Assembly (NCBI GenBank): GCA_017992555.1 | Contig: JAGOOK010000010.1 | Coordinates: 1-45,502, forward strand | DNA: 45,502 nt | Reading direction: 5' to 3' | Source: Caldisericia bacterium | GTDB taxonomy: Bacteria; Caldisericota; Caldisericia; JAAYUI01 | Shown: positions 1-9,176 of the stretch, in pieces | Layout: every line of letters begins with the position of its first letter | How positions within the stretch are numbered: position 1 is the stretch's first letter | Translations under genes and position numbers: made by a program | Notes under the pieces: model-generated | What the model was told of the DNA's origin: nothing | The model's input: the letters and a program-made list of their open reading frames with translations, nothing else | Database searches by the model: none

Positions 1-745
1 CGTCGACTTTGGCAAAGAAATCACCATCAAGGGTGACCTCTTCAAACCCGACACTAAATGAATCGGAAAAACCATTTAAAATGTTTTCTTTCAATTGCTC
101 CAGACCAATCCTAAAACCCAGTTGCTCATTGACGCTTGTGATTTTTGCTTTTGCAGACTCAGCAAGCCTTGATGACTGGTTTTCATCTTTGCTTACAACA
201 TCAAACAACTTTTTTATGTCCACGTCAAGCAGTATCGAACCATGTTGAAGAAGGCCCTCTTTTGCCCTCATTTGTGCAGACCCGACAAGCTTTCTTCCGC
301 CAGACTCGATGTCATTGAATGTTGGAGCGGCAAAACAAGACGGTGTAGAAAGCTCCCTGTCATCGCTCTTCTTAAGGGCAGCATTCACACCAAGGGAATT
401 TAATCCGGAGACTATCCCTTCGCACAAGAGGTAATACGAATCAAGAACATTCATGTTCAAAATCTCATGGGGTGGCGTGATGACGATTGAATAGGTTAGT
501 TCCTTATCATGAAGGACCGCTCTTCCACCAGTTGACCTTCTCACGACATCAAAACCATTCTCTTTTACTTTCCCGAGATTAACTTCGGAATATTTTTGGA
601 AACACCCTAAAGAGAGACATGCCGGCTCCCAGGTATACGTCCTGAGCGTTACCGATGAAGGTGGTGCAGTTTTCAGCATCGCCTCATCATAGGCCATGTT
701 CCTGGCACCCTTCATTGGGGCTGTATTATAGTATCTCCATGTCAT
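1..745 (-). CDS. lplA: Lipoate-protein ligase A, C-terminus cut by window edge
   Basis: Attaches lipoate (or octanoate) to lysines of lipoyl domains such as GcvH or 2-oxoacid dehydrogenase E2, in the cytoplasm. The frame is open from the ATG at 743-745 to base 1, about 248 codons. It shows the N-terminal family pattern (WRYYNTAPM, NMAYDEAML), the ligase core RRSTGGRAVLHDKELTYSIV encoded near 480-540, and a later HGSILLDVD stretch near 225-245. The start is set by a 4-base ATGA overlap with the ftsH stop, so translation is probably coupled to ftsH. It is the last visible gene of the tilS-hpt-ftsH run. Family identification is firm. LplA against LipM/LipL-type octanoyltransferase cannot be settled without the missing C-terminus. 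Confidence 0.85.
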   Translation of the reverse strand, partial: MTWRYYNTAPMKGARNMAYDEAMLKTAPPSSVTLRTYTWEPACLSLGCFQKYSEVNLGKVKENGFDVVRRSTGGRAVLHDKELTYSIVITPPHEILNMNVLDSYYLLCEGIVSGLNSLGVNAALKKSDDRELSTPSCFAAPTFNDIESGGRKLVGSAQMRAKEGLLQHGSILLDVDIKKLFDVVSKDENQSSRLAESAKAKITSVNEQLGFRIGLEQLKENILNGFSDSFSVGFEEVTLDGDFFAKVD

Positions 746-2571
746 TTTTTGGTATCTGAAAACAGTTTTTGAAGTTCTTCTGCCTCCAGAGTTTCCTTTT
801 CAAGGAGAACTTCGACAAGTCTGTCCATGGTCTCTCTGTTGTTCTGAACGGTTTTTATGGCCCTTTCAAGACCATCGGATATGATTTTTCTTATCTCCTG
901 GTCAATCATTCTGCCAGTCTCATCAGAGTAGTCCGGCGAAGCCGAGAAATCTCTGCCAAGGAAAACCATTTCGGCTGGATGTCCGAAGGCTATTGGCCCA
1001 AGAGAAGACATGCCATACTCGGTAACCATTTTTCTTGCTATGTCAGTTGCTTTCCTTATGTCATTGGAAGCACCTGTTGATATTTCGTTGAACACCACTC
1101 TCTCGGCAGCGGTTCCGCCAAGTATTCCGGCAACATTTTTCTCAAGTTCATCTTTGGAACTCAGGTATTTGTCTTCAACTGGCAAAGGAAGGGTGTATCC
1201 AAGGGCCATTCCCCTCGAAACGATGGATATCCTGTGGACAATCTCAGGGCCAAGAACATGGGTCACAAGGGCATGACCTGCTTCATGGTAGGCAACCTTT
1301 TTCTTTTCTTCAGTGCCAAGGACTCTGGTCCTTTTTTGCGGGCCGGCGATGACCCTGTCAATAGCCTCTTCCACATCTTTGTTTTCAACTTCTTTTTTTC
1401 TGCGGCGAGTGGCTATGATGGCTGATTCATTGAGCAAGTTTTCAAGGTCGGCGCCAGAAAAACCGGCTGTTCTTTTTGCAACAACAGCCAGGTCAACGTT
1501 CTGTGCCATTGGCTTGTTTTTGGCATGGTACTTGAGGATTGCTTCCCTCTCCATGAGGGTTGGCAAGTCGATCATGACACGCCTGTCAAACCTACCAGGT
1601 CTTAGAAGTGCTACATCGAGAATATCAGGTCTGTTGGTCGCGGCAATGATTATTATTCCAACGTGGGGGTCAAAACCATCCATCTCCACAAGGAGCTGGT
1701 TCAGGGTCTGTTCCCTCTCGTCATGGCCACCACCAAGGCCCGCGCCCCTCTGTCTTCCAACTGCATCGATCTCGTCAATGAAGATGAGCGCAGGTGCGTA
1801 TTTTTTTGCCTGCTCGAACAGGTCTCTCACCCTTGATGCACCAACACCGACAAACATCTCCACAAACTCTGAGCCAGAAACCGAGAAGAAAGGCACTTTG
1901 GCTTCACCTGCAACCGCTCTGCTGATGTACGTTTTTCCGCATCCTGGAGGGCCAACAAGCAGAACGCCTCTCGGCACCTTGGCACCCATTACAGCAAAGC
2001 GTTTTGGGTCCTTAAGGAAATCAATTATCTCCTGGAGTTCTTCCTTGACCTCCGGTATGCCGGCCACATCTTTGAACGTGATCCGCGGCTTGTCGTCCAT
2101 AAAAAGTTTGGCCTTTGATTTGCCAAAACTGAGCACCTGTGAGCCAGAACCTTGCATGGAACGGGACATCATGAACCAGAAGAATATGATTATCAGGAAC
2201 GGCCCAAGGTAATTCAGGAGTTCGAGGATGAAGTTGCTTGAGGGTGGCTCAAACTCCAGCACTTTGATGCCCTTTTCCATGGCCAGATGGGTCACTTCCT
2301 CGGCAAACTGCGGTGGTATAGTGACCTCAAACTTGATGCTTGGCTTGCCAGGCTCCTTTGGGGAAAGCTCGCCTTCTGTGTAGAAGCTGTTTACATCAAT
2401 GGCGAGCGAGCTTATTTCGCCAGCCTGAAGGCTCTTATAAAATTCACTGTAAGTCAGCGTTTGTTTTGGGGATGCATTAAAAGCTGAGAAAAAGAAATAC
2501 AGCAAAACACCGACTGCAACAAGTATTATTATCGGTATATACGTCTTTACACTGTCTTGGTTCTTGTTCAT
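742..2571 (-). CDS. ftsH: ATP-dependent zinc metalloprotease FtsH
   Basis: Membrane-anchored AAA+ protease that extracts and degrades membrane and short-lived cytosolic proteins as a hexamer. The 609 residues show two N-terminal membrane helices (about 12-31 and 113-136) flanking a periplasmic domain of about 80 residues. The AAA domain has Walker A GPPGCGKT (207-214), Walker B FIDEID (264-269) and the arginine-finger region RPGRFDRR (324-331). The M41 zinc protease motif HEAGH lies at 429-433, with a likely third ligand Asp504. Walker A has Cys where most FtsH have Thr, a substitution known from other AAA ATPases. The start ATG shares one base with the hpt stop (TAATG). The order tilS-hpt-ftsH is the classical arrangement seen in Bacillus. 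Length and motif order are normal, so it should be functional. Confidence 0.97.
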   Translation of the reverse strand: MNKNQDSVKTYIPIIILVAVGVLLYFFFSAFNASPKQTLTYSEFYKSLQAGEISSLAIDVNSFYTEGELSPKEPGKPSIKFEVTIPPQFAEEVTHLAMEKGIKVLEFEPPSSNFILELLNYLGPFLIIIFFWFMMSRSMQGSGSQVLSFGKSKAKLFMDDKPRITFKDVAGIPEVKEELQEIIDFLKDPKRFAVMGAKVPRGVLLVGPPGCGKTYISRAVAGEAKVPFFSVSGSEFVEMFVGVGASRVRDLFEQAKKYAPALIFIDEIDAVGRQRGAGLGGGHDEREQTLNQLLVEMDGFDPHVGIIIIAATNRPDILDVALLRPGRFDRRVMIDLPTLMEREAILKYHAKNKPMAQNVDLAVVAKRTAGFSGADLENLLNESAIIATRRRKKEVENKDVEEAIDRVIAGPQKRTRVLGTEEKKKVAYHEAGHALVTHVLGPEIVHRISIVSRGMALGYTLPLPVEDKYLSSKDELEKNVAGILGGTAAERVVFNEISTGASNDIRKATDIARKMVTEYGMSSLGPIAFGHPAEMVFLGRDFSASPDYSDETGRMIDQEIRKIISDGLERAIKTVQNNRETMDRLVEVLLEKETLEAEELQKLFSDTKK

Positions 2572-3131
2572 TACTCCTCACTAATTGTGTATATGTCTTT
2601 TAGGCACCTAAAATGCTCATCGCAATCGAGCCCATAGCCAACAATAAATTTGTTTGGCACCACAAACCCCACATAGTCAACTGAGACCTCGACCTGACGC
2701 CTTTCGGGTTTGTCCAAAAGCGACACGACTTTGACATCTTTCGGGCCTTTTTGTTTTATTTGTTCGACAAGTGCCTTGATCGTATGCCCCGTATCAACAA
2801 TGTCCTCTATTATCAGGACCCTCCTGCCGGACACATCAATTTTATCCAGACATGAAACGGAGACCTTTCCGCTAGAAACTGTAGAAGAACCATAAGAGCT
2901 GACTTTAACAAAATGCAATGGCGCATCAAAGGAAAAGTTTCTTGTCAGGTCGGATGCAAACATGAAAGAACCTGTCAGCACAGGTAGCAGAACAGGCGGA
3001 TCCTCACCATAGTCTATGGCAATCTGACGGGCCAGTTCTGCGACCCTTTTCTGGATCGCAAGGCTTTCAATCAGCACGCCTTCCAGTTTCATGTTCATGG
3101 CCAGAGTATACTTTTGTGCATTATCAATCAC
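2571..3131 (-). CDS. hpt: Hypoxanthine phosphoribosyltransferase
   Basis: Purine salvage enzyme converting hypoxanthine or guanine plus PRPP to IMP or GMP. The 186-residue protein has the PRPP-binding signature VLIIEDIVDTGHT (about 105-117). It also has the flexible-loop SSYGSST region (78-84) and the C-terminal base-binding segment VPNKFIVGYGLDCDE (158-172), all typical of type I HPRT. The ATG overlaps the tilS stop by four bases (ATGA) and its stop overlaps the ftsH start by one base, so the three genes form one translationally coupled unit. A second in-frame ATG follows 11 codons later, but the overlap favours the upstream one. Confidence 0.95.
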   Translation of the reverse strand: MIDNAQKYTLAMNMKLEGVLIESLAIQKRVAELARQIAIDYGEDPPVLLPVLTGSFMFASDLTRNFSFDAPLHFVKVSSYGSSTVSSGKVSVSCLDKIDVSGRRVLIIEDIVDTGHTIKALVEQIKQKGPKDVKVVSLLDKPERRQVEVSVDYVGFVVPNKFIVGYGLDCDEHFRCLKDIYTISEE

Positions 3132-4087
3132 AAGGGCAAAACCTTGACAATATTTTTTCCAACCTTTACAAATCTAGCCCTGCCAACAATTTCCGACTTG
3201 CCATTTTCCCCTTTTCTAAGAAAATTTAATGCCGAATCAACTGCAGAAAGCGACGGGGAACCATTGGCAAGGATCCTTATGATCCTACGCTGAATTACAA
3301 AGTTTTGTTCAAATAATTTACTGCAATCCAAGAAAGCGCACCCTTCTTTTTCAAAAACACACTGTTTTACGGCACCTTTGGCAAGCACGTCAAGATAATT
3401 GGATTCTTCTTGCGCAATATCTGCAAACCTGGAAATGTTTGCGCCAGCCTGGACAAAAATCTTTTCAAGCTCCGGGATGACGTTTTTGCGTATCCTGTTC
3501 CTGGAATATCTTACATCCTCATTTGTTTCATCGGTGCAATAAGATTCGCCCAGCAACAAAAGATAAGACAAAATGTTCCTTTTGGAAGCAAAAAGCAATG
3601 GCCTTACAATCTTCCCAGTTTTTGGGTGCATGGTGCCAGCACCAAAGAGACCTGCGCCTCTGGCAATGTTGTGCAAAAGGGTTTCTGCCCTGTCTGTTGC
3701 GTTATGGGCTAGCGCAATCTTGTTACACCCAAAATGTTCTGCGGCTTCGTCAAGTGCATGGTGGCGCAATATTCTTGCTTCCTCTTCAAGATTGCCTTTC
3801 AACTCTTTTGGCAGGCAAATTTCTTTGCATAAAAGAGGGGTCCCAAGCCTCTCGCAAAGGGACGCAACATAATCCTCGTCTCTTTTTGATGTGGGTCTGA
3901 TATTATGGTTGACATGGCAACAAAACACCTCTATTCCAAGGACTCTTTTCAATTTTTCCAATAGAAACAGAAGACAAACTGAATCAGGCCCCCCAGAACA
4001 ACCCACAAGGATTTTATCTCCTTTTGCAAGGAGTTTTTTTGAAGCTGCAAAACCCAAAAAATTCTGTTCGAAAGCCCTTGTTTTCAT
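3128..4087 (-). CDS. tilS: tRNA(Ile)-lysidine synthase
   Basis: Modifies C34 of the CAU-anticodon tRNA(Ile) to lysidine, allowing AUA decoding; ATA codons are common in this window. The 319-residue N-type ATP pyrophosphatase shows the PP-loop SGGPDS at 31-36 (context LVGCSGGPDS). It then has the HVNHNIR segment (58-64) and the AHNATDRAETLLHNIARG region typical of TilS. It lacks the long C-terminal tRNA-binding extension of E. coli TilS and resembles the short form. No Shine-Dalgarno sequence is visible: a terminator hairpin ends only six bases before the ATG. Expression therefore probably depends on read-through from the protease gene upstream, or on an unusual initiation mode. Confidence 0.93.
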   Translation of the reverse strand: MKTRAFEQNFLGFAASKKLLAKGDKILVGCSGGPDSVCLLFLLEKLKRVLGIEVFCCHVNHNIRPTSKRDEDYVASLCERLGTPLLCKEICLPKELKGNLEEEARILRHHALDEAAEHFGCNKIALAHNATDRAETLLHNIARGAGLFGAGTMHPKTGKIVRPLLFASKRNILSYLLLLGESYCTDETNEDVRYSRNRIRKNVIPELEKIFVQAGANISRFADIAQEESNYLDVLAKGAVKQCVFEKEGCAFLDCSKLFEQNFVIQRRIIRILANGSPSLSAVDSALNFLRKGENGKSEIVGRARFVKVGKNIVKVLPL

Positions 4088-4093
4088 AATATG

Positions 4094-4125
4094 AAAAAAG
4101 GGGCGGTAAAATCACCGCCCCTTTT
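4094..4125 (-). terminator. Rho-independent terminator between S8 protease and tilS
   Basis: An 8-bp GC-rich stem (4100-4107 with 4114-4121) encloses a 6-base loop and is followed on the minus strand by six T (complement of 4094-4099). It follows the protease stop at 4139. The tilS ATG lies six bases beyond the T-run, leaving no room for a normal promoter or ribosome site, so it may act as an attenuator for the tilS operon. Confidence 0.85.
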
Positions 4126-4138
4126 GTTTCTTACCTGA

Positions 4139-7100
4139 TCAATTCTGATACAGCTTTGCAAATTCCGTGAGATCATTTATATCGATGACGTCATCGAAGT
4201 TTAGATCGCATCTCCAGAAGAAGCCATCATCACCTCTCCTCAGGCCGAGTTTACCAAGGATTATTGCAGCATCTTTTTCGTTGACCACACCATCCCTGTT
4301 GAAATCAGCAACAGAATACGCCGTCTTATAGATGGAAATTTCACCTTTTCTATAGAAGGCCTTGGTGCTCTTTTCGCTGGTTGGATCTGATGGATCTTCA
4401 AGCCTAGTTATCGAGAGGTTTTGGAAATTGACATCAAAATAGTTTGCTTCCTCGGCAAGGAACCTGAGTTTTAGGAGGTAGCCTTCTCCGCTGACTCCAT
4501 CAAGGGCCCTCTGCATGTCAACATTCACGATATTTTTTTCTTCATCATACTCGATATTGGTCAGAAGGTTTGGCTCATCTCTTTGCATGAATTCACCAAC
4601 ATCATGACCAAGATATTTTATTATTCCTTCTGAGCCTTTCAAATTGATCTGGAATTGTAACGTTTTTACATCGACGGCGTATTTGATGTAGATTCCAACA
4701 GAGAATTCATCACCAACACCCGGTTCAATTGGTAAGGCATAGGCAAATATCGTGGGTAGTGGCGGCACAGTGCTTTTTGAAACGACAAAAGATTCATTCA
4801 GGAGGTTAAAATCCTCTGCTGTTGTTGTAAGCCCCTTTGACGGAACATACTTTTCTCCTGAAGCCGATACCTGTATAAACCACTCGCCTTCAGGAAGGAC
4901 ATAATTTCCTGCGCTATCTTTGCCATCCCAAACAAAGCTATGATTACCAATTTCCACATTTGAAGCCTCGTGGATCTTCACCCATCTTTCAGAGTTCAGA
5001 TCAATGGCCCAGAAAATTAGCTCATCCTGAAAATTAAGATGAGTATCTATGCCATATCCGCTCAAAATTCGAGTAGTTCCATTTGTTAAAGTGTAATCGA
5101 CTTTAATCTCATCCTGCTCGCCATCACCATTTGGAGTAAATTCAGGAGGATTGATCTCTATTGCTCCAGCATGAGTATTATTTCTTGGGTTCTGGTTGTT
5201 ATAAATACACCAACCAACATGCCACTTCTTGCCAGTTGCTTTGTCAGTTGCCCAGATAAACACATCATTGACATTGCCCTGGATGTTTTTTGGGAGTGTG
5301 ATGTTGAATCCAACCCATGCTTCTCCAGGTTTTTTGCCAACCATCTTTGGAACAGTAAGGTTTTTTGTAGAGAATGATACATCAATTCTTTCAGGATACC
5401 TTGCATTGACTTCAAATGAGAATTCTATATTTTTGCTGTCTTTATCATTATAATTGCAAATTTTCATTCCTATCGGGTAGTCCCTGACATCGGCTGGAAG
5501 CTGGCTTCTCTTGTCAGGATTTGCCCATTCTGCTGGCCAATCTGCAACATGAATGGCATTGTTATTATTTGTATCAATAAGACCTGACGGTGGCTGGAAC
5601 ATAAGATCTGTATTTATCGCATTGTAAACATTTATTCTTCCCTGTCCCTGAACAGTCAGAGGAATATATCCCTGCCCATCGAAACGCTTGAGCGGGATTG
5701 CTGTATTCATTACGGCACGCTTTATTTCAAATGGATTCCAGTCTGGTCTTGCCTGACGTATAAGAGAGACGCAACCAGCCACAAATGGGCCAGCAGCAGA
5801 GGTTCCACCAAATGTGAACATATATGGATTCTTTGCGTCCCATGTTGGGTTTGTGGTTTCTATGCCAACTCCAGGGGCTGAAACATCTGGCTTGAGCATC
5901 ATTCTGCGGGTTGGACCAGAGGAAGTAAAATCAGCAACATTGGCTTTTATCGAAGGTTTGCCAAAACTAATGATGATTTTTTTCTGGTCAGTATCTTTCT
6001 GACCAAGTTCCCACTCGTTGTCGCGGTGGAGTTCTTTTCTGAGCGCTTCACCCTGTATTCTTGACAGATGGAAGCTGGGAATGAGATTTTTATCAAGCGG
6101 TCCACCTGGGGAATCCGCATAAAGTGCACGAATTGGTCCTGGTTCATAATTATAGAGAACCATGACTTTTGCACCAGCTTTTGATACGCTCAAGTTTTTA
6201 TCTTTGAACAAGGTTGGTGGACCAAATTTGTCTCCGTAAAGCACTGGTGAAGGACCACGCTGAATGAGAGCTGCTTTTCCAGTCAGATCAAGACCCTCAA
6301 AATCCTCTGGTCTTCCCCATCCACAATCAACAAGTTCAAGCGGTGCGCCGGTATTGCCAAACACTTTTCCAGTGTCTCCCCACTCACCAGGGAATAGCAT
6401 GCCCTGCATTTCTTGTGTTGGGGCATCTTCGATCTTCATGATAACACCATCGGTATCATCAGTTGCACCAACACCAATAACATTGTCCGGTGTGGCCGTA
6501 GAACCAGATGGGATCGGAAGTTTTGGACCAGGAGAACCTTCATTACCCTGGGAGGCAACGACAGCGCAACCTGCCAAAACGGTATTGTTCTCAAGCTCAT
6601 CCATCCATGAAGAGCCACCTGGCGCTCCATAGGAATTGTTTGATACGTGTATTTTTTCGGTGACAAGGTATTCAAATGATTTCAAAATGCCATCTGAGTT
6701 AAGACCATTGTTATCTTTTGAATCAGATATCTTGTAACCAGCAAGAAGGGCCTTTGGTGCCATTCCCTTTTCATTTCCTGGGCCATCACCTGCAATGATT
6801 CCAGAACAAGCGGTACCATGGCTTGTTCCTGGGTTTTGGGCACCACCTGGCTGAATTTCTTGGCAATCATCATCGCCATCACCAAAATCATGGCTGAAAA
6901 CTACTTTTTTGCCCTGGGGTGACTTCTGGCTCCCGAAATCCTGGTGTGTGTAATCAATTCCAGTATCAGTGACAGCACAAATGATGCCTGTCCCATCAAC
7001 TTTTCTGCCTTTTGGGTCTTTTACTTCATTCCAGACCCTTTCTGCACCAAGAAAAGTTTTTGATCTGATACGGTTCAATTTCATCTCCGGTATGAAAGTA

Positions 7101-7519
7101 ACATATTTGACACCACGAATTCTTGCGACATCAAACACCTTATTTACCGGAAGTCTCATATATACGCCATTATAAACGTACTGAAGTGGTGTCCCAACCT
7201 TGATGATGCCTTTTATGTTTGCAAGTTTCGGCATCAAAACACTCTGCTGGAACCTGATAGGAGTCATGGCAACGCTTGTCATGACGTTTCCTGGCCTCAT
7301 TATTTCACTTGATGTTGTCGGGAATGCTCCATGGTATGTGTATGTCTGTACAACAGGTTCAGCACTGAACTTAACAAGGACTTCAATGACCTTGTTCCCG
7401 TTGTTTTTCATGGAGATGATCTCTGGATCAACATTGGACATAGCAAAGGCATCACCATGCAATGGAATGACAGTGAGTGCCATGGCCAAAACAAAGATAA
7501 CCGCTAAAACTTTCTTCAT
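4139..7519 (-). CDS. Secreted S8 (subtilisin) protease with PA, cohesin and dockerin modules
   Basis: Extracellular serine endopeptidase. The start at 7519 is chosen because GGAGG (7525-7529) lies five bases upstream; an ATG six codons earlier would enclose that site. The 1126-residue protein has a signal peptide (1-26) and an inhibitor-like propeptide (about 40-150). The catalytic triad is Asp185 (VTDTGID), His234 (SHGTACSG) and Ser574 (GGTSAAGP), with oxyanion Asn326. A PA domain (about 400-500) is inserted before the Ser. Then come a linker domain, a FlgD-like Ig fold (about 790-890, starting FTPNGDGEQDE), a cohesin-like beta domain (about 920-1040) and a C-terminal dockerin pair. The dockerin loops are DFNRDGVVNEKDA and DLNFDDVIDINDL. 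A strong promoter lies upstream. Protease identity is firm; cohesin and dockerin calls rest on motif and length. Confidence 0.93.
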   Translation of the reverse strand: MKKVLAVIFVLAMALTVIPLHGDAFAMSNVDPEIISMKNNGNKVIEVLVKFSAEPVVQTYTYHGAFPTTSSEIMRPGNVMTSVAMTPIRFQQSVLMPKLANIKGIIKVGTPLQYVYNGVYMRLPVNKVFDVARIRGVKYVTFIPEMKLNRIRSKTFLGAERVWNEVKDPKGRKVDGTGIICAVTDTGIDYTHQDFGSQKSPQGKKVVFSHDFGDGDDDCQEIQPGGAQNPGTSHGTACSGIIAGDGPGNEKGMAPKALLAGYKISDSKDNNGLNSDGILKSFEYLVTEKIHVSNNSYGAPGGSSWMDELENNTVLAGCAVVASQGNEGSPGPKLPIPSGSTATPDNVIGVGATDDTDGVIMKIEDAPTQEMQGMLFPGEWGDTGKVFGNTGAPLELVDCGWGRPEDFEGLDLTGKAALIQRGPSPVLYGDKFGPPTLFKDKNLSVSKAGAKVMVLYNYEPGPIRALYADSPGGPLDKNLIPSFHLSRIQGEALRKELHRDNEWELGQKDTDQKKIIISFGKPSIKANVADFTSSGPTRRMMLKPDVSAPGVGIETTNPTWDAKNPYMFTFGGTSAAGPFVAGCVSLIRQARPDWNPFEIKRAVMNTAIPLKRFDGQGYIPLTVQGQGRINVYNAINTDLMFQPPSGLIDTNNNNAIHVADWPAEWANPDKRSQLPADVRDYPIGMKICNYNDKDSKNIEFSFEVNARYPERIDVSFSTKNLTVPKMVGKKPGEAWVGFNITLPKNIQGNVNDVFIWATDKATGKKWHVGWCIYNNQNPRNNTHAGAIEINPPEFTPNGDGEQDEIKVDYTLTNGTTRILSGYGIDTHLNFQDELIFWAIDLNSERWVKIHEASNVEIGNHSFVWDGKDSAGNYVLPEGEWFIQVSASGEKYVPSKGLTTTAEDFNLLNESFVVSKSTVPPLPTIFAYALPIEPGVGDEFSVGIYIKYAVDVKTLQFQINLKGSEGIIKYLGHDVGEFMQRDEPNLLTNIEYDEEKNIVNVDMQRALDGVSGEGYLLKLRFLAEEANYFDVNFQNLSITRLEDPSDPTSEKSTKAFYRKGEISIYKTAYSVADFNRDGVVNEKDAAIILGKLGLRRGDDGFFWRCDLNFDDVIDINDLTEFAKLYQN

Positions 7520-7564
7520 CAAAGCCTCCAACGCCATTTCAGGCTTGTATTAAGTCTTGCATAC

Positions 7565-7593
7565 ATTCTAGTTTGACACGGTCAATTCGTCAA
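7565..7593 (-). promoter_or_regulatory. Sigma-70-type promoter of the S8 protease gene
   Basis: On the minus strand TTGACG (complement of 7588-7593) is separated by exactly 17 bases from TAGAAT (complement of 7565-7570). The expected transcript start is near 7558, giving a leader of about 38 bases that contains the GGAGG ribosome site. Confidence 0.8.
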
Positions 7594-7654
7594 TTGAAAT
7601 TTGATGTTGATACAAGAAACTATTTGTGATGTTTTGGAAAAGTCAAATAATAGC

Positions 7655-7687
7655 AATCGCCCTTTGCACAAAATGCAAAGGGCGATT
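7655..7687 (-). terminator. Long perfect hairpin after radical SAM gene
   Basis: A perfect 14-bp stem (7655-7668 with 7674-7687) encloses the loop CAAAA. It sits just beyond the stop of the radical SAM gene and upstream of the protease promoter. The T-tract on the minus strand is poor (TATTATTT), so it may be a weak terminator or an mRNA 3'-end stabiliser. Confidence 0.65.
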
Positions 7688-7715
7688 ATCAGTTAAGAGA
7701 TAATTAAAAATTCGG

Positions 7716-9176
7716 CTAAGACAAATCCTCTTTTATGTCATCCAGGCTTTGTATGTTTTTCTGTGCGATCTTGCTGATCTTTTCATACCTCTTATTGTAA
7801 TTCTGGATCGATTCCCATATTTCGTTGGCAACAGGCTCCCAGGCTTTTGCTCTCCTGTCAAGTTCACCAGCGACTTTTTCATCCATGAGATGGATGGAGC
7901 CAGCTTCAGATGCATTAGCGGAGACCTCTTTCACAACGTCCCTCAGAGCCCACGGTCTGTCCACAATCCAGCACGGTCTCATCGGATTGGACTCATAGGC
8001 AGGATCCTGTCTTGCCCTCATCGCATTAAATAATTTTGATTCCTCCAGCACTTTCAACAATGATTTCTCTCTTATACTGTCTTCGGGTCTGTTAAAATGC
8101 ACAAAAGCGCAAGGCTCAACATGGCAATCGGCCGTTATATGTACGTATCTTCTTCCTCCGGCCAGACAGCCATCAGTGACTGGGCCATCATTCCAGAAAT
8201 CTGCGAACACGATCGGTTTCTCGTTCCTGATTTTTGTTGTCCTCTGCCACATGTATTTGCGCTGTTCGGGGCTAAGCATGATTTCAAAATTCGGGTCTCT
8301 ACCTATCGGCATATACATAAAATACCAGCCAAGCATAGCCCCCTTTTCAATCATTGCATCGACGAATTCATCAGATGTTATCTCTTTGTAGTTTTGCGAA
8401 GTTGCAGTGCAGGAGATCCCGAAGGGGTGCTTCCTCTCCCTCAAGTTGTCCATGGCCTTCATAACCTTGACAAAAGCACCTTTGCCCCTTCTTTCATCAG
8501 TTCTTTCTTCAAAACCTTCCAGCGAAAAACATGGAAGTCCGTTTCCAAGCGCAACAAATTTATCAGAAAATTCCTCATCGGCAAACAATGAACCATTTGT
8601 GTAGAAATGGAACGTCATGTCGGGGTGCCTTTCCATAATTTTGAAAAGATCTTTGTAAAGAAAAGGCTCTCCACCACTGACCGTAACAAAATAAATTCCA
8701 AGCTCTTTGGCTTCATAAAGCAGGCGATCAAAAACCTCATACGGCATGTCGCATGGGTCAAAGTTTCCGGCCCAACAACCTTTACATCTGTAGTTGCATC
8801 TCTCTGTCGGATCAATCAACAGAAAAAATGGAAGCATCATTTTGTGTTTCTTTTCCAAATCAAGCGTCTTTTTTCTGCCAACAACCATGGAATTCACAAA
8901 AAAGTTTGCAGCAGCTTTTTTGACCCAATTCTGGTCAGATTTGAGAACATTTATCAAAAGTTTCTTTTGCGGGCAATCAGGGTCTTTAAACCTGCTTATA
9001 AGTTGAAGTATGTACTCCCTGTCACAAGGTCTCCATGCGAGCTTAAATGCAATGTTGAAAAGGCTGTCAAGTTTTTTTTCAACATTGCCATTGATAACAT
9101 AACTCATTGCAACACTTACGACAGTATTTCCAGCAATTCTTTTCGCATTTTCAATGGCATTCATAATTTCTATCAT
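7716..9176 (-). CDS. Radical SAM enzyme with SPASM/twitch-like C-terminal cluster site
   Basis: Cytoplasmic radical SAM protein of unknown substrate. The 486 residues show a helical N-terminal region of about 110 residues. The 4Fe-4S motif CNYRCKGC (Cys127, Cys131, Cys134) follows, with the SAM-binding SGGEP (168-172). Four later cysteines (337, 351, 356, 402) could hold an auxiliary iron-sulfur cluster. The start overlaps the stop of the winged-helix gene (ATGA, 9173-9176). An alternative ATG lies four codons downstream. It is paired with that regulator and divergent from the FNT channel. Radical SAM identity is firm; whether it modifies a peptide, lipid or cofactor cannot be told. Confidence 0.88.
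   Translation of the reverse strand: MIEIMNAIENAKRIAGNTVVSVAMSYVINGNVEKKLDSLFNIAFKLAWRPCDREYILQLISRFKDPDCPQKKLLINVLKSDQNWVKKAAANFFVNSMVVGRKKTLDLEKKHKMMLPFFLLIDPTERCNYRCKGCWAGNFDPCDMPYEVFDRLLYEAKELGIYFVTVSGGEPFLYKDLFKIMERHPDMTFHFYTNGSLFADEEFSDKFVALGNGLPCFSLEGFEERTDERRGKGAFVKVMKAMDNLRERKHPFGISCTATSQNYKEITSDEFVDAMIEKGAMLGWYFMYMPIGRDPNFEIMLSPEQRKYMWQRTTKIRNEKPIVFADFWNDGPVTDGCLAGGRRYVHITADCHVEPCAFVHFNRPEDSIREKSLLKVLEESKLFNAMRARQDPAYESNPMRPCWIVDRPWALRDVVKEVSANASEAGSIHLMDEKVAGELDRRAKAWEPVANEIWESIQNYNKRYEKISKIAQKNIQSLDDIKEDLS

Noticed and set aside
207-214. Cys in FtsH Walker A (residues 207-214, GPPGCGKT) considered as a novel variant
   Set aside because: The same substitution occurs in other active AAA domains, so it is not evidence of lost function. 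The coordinates given are residue numbers of the ftsH product.
1313-2212. 299-codon open frame opposite ftsH
   Set aside because: Low-complexity Ser/Pro/Leu-rich product, no ribosome site, wholly antisense to a firmly identified gene.
4139-7519. Cellulosome
   Set aside because: Cohesin- and dockerin-like modules are present but no glycoside hydrolase or carbohydrate-binding module is seen; the only enzymes nearby are proteases.
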